Origin: GCA-2718595 sp963935005
GTDB taxonomy: Bacteria > Gemmatimonadota > Gemmatimonadetes > Longimicrobiales > Gaopeijiaceae
Length of the DNA stretch: 16,370 nucleotides
Direction of reading: 5' to 3'
Assembly (NCBI GenBank): GCA_963935005.1
Contig: CAWWAX010000031.1
Span: 1 to 16,370, forward strand
A program made the translations under genes and the position numbers. Each line of letters starts with the position of its first letter. The first letter of the stretch is position 1. Under the pieces are notes generated by a model, which saw nothing but the letters and a program-made list of their open reading frames with translations, was not told the DNA's origin and did not search any database. This document shows, piece by piece, positions 14,373 to 16,370 of this stretch.

Positions 14373-15983
14373 TTGCTGAGGTTGTTGTTAGTTGTTGTTC
14401 TTGTCAATGGTTTAGTGACCTTTCCACATTGGATATTATCTGGGTTTGAAGACATTGTAGTAGTGTCTTTAGAAGCCCTGACTATTGTAGGTATCTTGGG
14501 CCTAGTTCCCAGGGGTGTACTGGCTCGTAGATTGTCCTACGGAGTAGCTGTATTTACAGTACTTCTGTTGGTATTGGCCGTGGCAGATGCTATTCTGCAG
14601 ATAGCTTTAGGCAGGCTACTGAATCTTTATCTCGACGTTTTTCTCCTTCGACCCGTTTATGAGTTATTAGTAGGGAATATTGGCGGAGTGGCAACGGGGA
14701 TGGTTCTCGTATTACTGCCAATTGGTATTGGCTTTTGCACGTTGCTTTTAGGAAATCTAATAAATCCCAATCGAGCCTCAAGGAAACGAGGATTAGTGAA
14801 AGTAGTTTGTCTGGCTTTTGCAGTATTTGGAGGATCTGGAATTTATGGTTTGGAACTCCCAGTTCCACAGGAAAGAATTGCTACTCCGTTAATCCGAGTG
14901 GGAATACAGCAAACCCAACATTTCTTCAGAATGCTCAAGGAGCGTGAAAGGTTCACTGCAGAGATTAAGGATAACCAAGAAAGAGAAGAGACACGTCGGC
15001 TGAATCTGAACAAACTTAAAGGAACCAACGTATTTCTGGCTTTTGTTGAATCATATGGAATGTCAGTGATTTCCGATGATCGTTTTCAATCGGTGATGGG
15101 TCCTCGTATGATTGATTTTGAGAGAAGAATGGAGAGAGCGGATATAGGGGTTGTGAGCGGATCCCTTGTAGCTCCCAGCCAGGGAGGTCAGTCATGGTAT
15201 GGGCACGCAGCGATTTTGAGTGGACTGTGGGTAGATAATCAATTGCGTTACGATTTACTTCTAGCAGAAAAACCTGAGACATTGATAGATGACTTTAAAA
15301 ATATTGGGCACAAGACAATTGCGTTAATGCCGGCTATTACTAGATCATGGCCGGAGGGTCAGCGATTTGGGTATGACCAGATTTTTACACATGAAAATAT
15401 AGACTACGCTGGCCCCCCTCTGAACTGGGTTACTATGCCAGATCAATTCACGTGGTCATTCCTCCAAAATAATATCCGTCAGGGTAGTGATGGTGCACCC
15501 TTATTTGTGGAATTAGGTTTGATTAGTAGTCATGCTCCTTGGACTCCTATCCTCGAAATATATGATGATTGGAATTCAATTGCAGATGGTAAAATATTTA
15601 TGGAATGGAGGGATACGGGGCCAACCCCCAAAGAACTTTGGATGGATCATGATGAGGTGAAGAAGCATTATGGTTTGTCCGTGGATTATGCCATCAACGC
15701 TATGACGGGGTTCGCCGAACAGTATATAAAAGAGAGGGATTTGCTCATTGTCTTAGGCGATCACCAAGCAGCTCCTTTAATTACTGGTGATGATGCCAGC
15801 AAGGCAGTTCCAGTACATGTGATCAGTAAGAATCAAAACTTATTGGAACCCTTTTTGGAATGGGGTTTCATCCCGGGTGTAGTCCCAAAAAACACAGCAG
15901 ATGTTCCAGGAATGGATTCTTTTAGGGGGATGCTCTTGGAAGCGTACAGCGATTCAATCCTTTCCCTGCAAGAGGGTAGATGA
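14373..15983 (+). CDS. Membrane-anchored alkaline-phosphatase-superfamily enzyme (sulfatase/phosphoglycerol transferase-like fold)
   Basis: The first 160 residues hold about five hydrophobic membrane segments (near 1-20, 28-47, 55-80, 104-130 and 141-160). A soluble, probably periplasmic domain follows. It has the metal-site pattern of the superfamily: VESYGMS with Glu226, GGQSWYGHAAILSG with Ser274 as a possible nucleophile, SSHAPWTP with His387, and LGDHQAAP with Asp463 and His464. The C/S-x-P-x-R signature of true sulfatases is absent. The layout resembles LtaS/OpgB-type phosphoglycerol transferases and EptA-type phosphoethanolamine transferases, but the nucleophile region differs from both. 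Divergent placement beside opgGH suggests OPG or other envelope glycan modification (inference). The start is a TTG with GGGAGG nine bases upstream; no ATG is suitably placed. Its TGA stop overlaps the next ATG (ATGA). Length is 536 aa. Confidence 0.8.
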   Translation: MLRLLLVVVLVNGLVTFPHWILSGFEDIVVVSLEALTIVGILGLVPRGVLARRLSYGVAVFTVLLLVLAVADAILQIALGRLLNLYLDVFLLRPVYELLVGNIGGVATGMVLVLLPIGIGFCTLLLGNLINPNRASRKRGLVKVVCLAFAVFGGSGIYGLELPVPQERIATPLIRVGIQQTQHFFRMLKERERFTAEIKDNQEREETRRLNLNKLKGTNVFLAFVESYGMSVISDDRFQSVMGPRMIDFERRMERADIGVVSGSLVAPSQGGQSWYGHAAILSGLWVDNQLRYDLLLAEKPETLIDDFKNIGHKTIALMPAITRSWPEGQRFGYDQIFTHENIDYAGPPLNWVTMPDQFTWSFLQNNIRQGSDGAPLFVELGLISSHAPWTPILEIYDDWNSIADGKIFMEWRDTGPTPKELWMDHDEVKKHYGLSVDYAINAMTGFAEQYIKERDLLIVLGDHQAAPLITGDDASKAVPVHVISKNQNLLEPFLEWGFIPGVVPKNTADVPGMDSFRGMLLEAYSDSILSLQEGR

Positions 15984-16370
15984 TTCTGTTATCTAGAGTA
16001 GCTAGCTTCCTAGGTTTAGCCAGGTCATTTTTGATTTACTGGAGGCCCGGACGACAGAAGGGTTTACGTGACTTCTATTCCACGCTCCTTTCTCCAGGAG
16101 ACTTAGTCTTCGATGTGGGCTCTCACCTCGGAGACAGGTCCCTGGCTTTTGCTTCTATAGGAGCAAAAGTAATCTCAATAGAGCCACAACCATTGGTCAA
16201 TCTGTGGCTAAGAAAATTAGTTGGAGACCATGACGGGATCATTATAAGGCAAGAGGCAGTTGGCAGTTGTTCTGGAACTGGTGACTTGTCGATAAGCGAT
16301 TGGACACCTACCGTCTCAACCGTAGCGGGTTCATGGAAAGAGAGGATAGTTGAGGCGAATCCGACTTTTA
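15980..16370 (+). CDS. FkbM family methyltransferase (3' end outside the window)
   Basis: From ATG 15980 the frame stays open to the right edge (130 codons). After a hydrophobic start (ILLSRVASFLGLARSFLIYW), the segment LVFDVGSHLGDRSLAFASIG at about residues 49-68 is motif I of an S-adenosylmethionine-dependent methyltransferase. It is followed by AKVISIEPQP (69-78) with the acidic motif-II residue. This is the usual FkbM arrangement; characterised FkbM proteins O-methylate polyketides or sugars. EAVG at about 98-101 also fits the family. The ATG overlaps the upstream TGA (ATGA), indicating translational coupling with the membrane enzyme. The C-terminal half, including any substrate-binding part, is not in the window, so the acceptor is unknown. 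Confidence 0.8.
   Translation, partial: MILLSRVASFLGLARSFLIYWRPGRQKGLRDFYSTLLSPGDLVFDVGSHLGDRSLAFASIGAKVISIEPQPLVNLWLRKLVGDHDGIIIRQEAVGSCSGTGDLSISDWTPTVSTVAGSWKERIVEANPTF

Overview
The window holds 13 protein genes on both strands: 12 complete or nearly complete ones and one cut by the right edge. A short stretch at the left edge is probably the tail of a further gene. I see no rRNA, tRNA, CRISPR array, transposase or phage gene. The organism is a Gram-negative bacterium with an outer membrane. It has two lipobox-bearing secreted enzymes, a predicted outer-membrane beta-barrel protein, and genes for osmoregulated periplasmic glucan (OPG) synthesis. Base composition looks moderate, and several genes appear to use TTG starts with good Shine-Dalgarno sequences. 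The barrel protein, the DUF1028 protein and the secreted amidase/propeller pair recall environmental lineages such as Gemmatimonadota or Bacteroidota relatives. The phylum cannot be fixed from this window.

Region 1 (1-2127): a secreted MORN-type repeat protein with an exact 24-residue period, convergent with an atypical iron/pterin-dependent aromatic amino acid hydroxylase.

Region 2 (2128-6054, + strand): a 227-bp divergent spacer with inverted and direct repeats. It is followed by a lipoprotein of the acetamidase/formamidase family, a lipoprotein beta-propeller of the peptidyl-alpha-hydroxyglycine alpha-amidating lyase type, and a PLP-dependent class V aminotransferase-fold enzyme. The propeller type of enzyme would release a primary amide and glyoxylate, and the amidase type would hydrolyse a primary amide, so the two could act in series in the cell envelope. 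That link is inference.

Region 3 (6051-8590, - strand): a secreted DUF1028 protein with a C-terminal peptidoglycan-binding-like domain, and a secreted beta-barrel protein of unknown function.

Region 4 (8758-14292, - strand): a likely operon in the order opgG, opgH, ribA-like, SDR. OpgG and OpgH make the beta-glucan backbone of OPGs. The RibA protein carries complete GTP cyclohydrolase II residues behind a degenerate DHBP-synthase-like N-terminus. The last gene is an FabG-type short-chain dehydrogenase.

Region 5 (14293-16370, + strand): divergent from opgG, a membrane-anchored alkaline-phosphatase-superfamily enzyme lacks the sulfatase signature. It overlaps by 4 bp (ATGA) with an FkbM-type methyltransferase that runs off the window. 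Next to opgGH, this pair is a reasonable candidate for envelope glycan decoration. This is the most interesting hypothesis here, with the putative amide-processing pair second.
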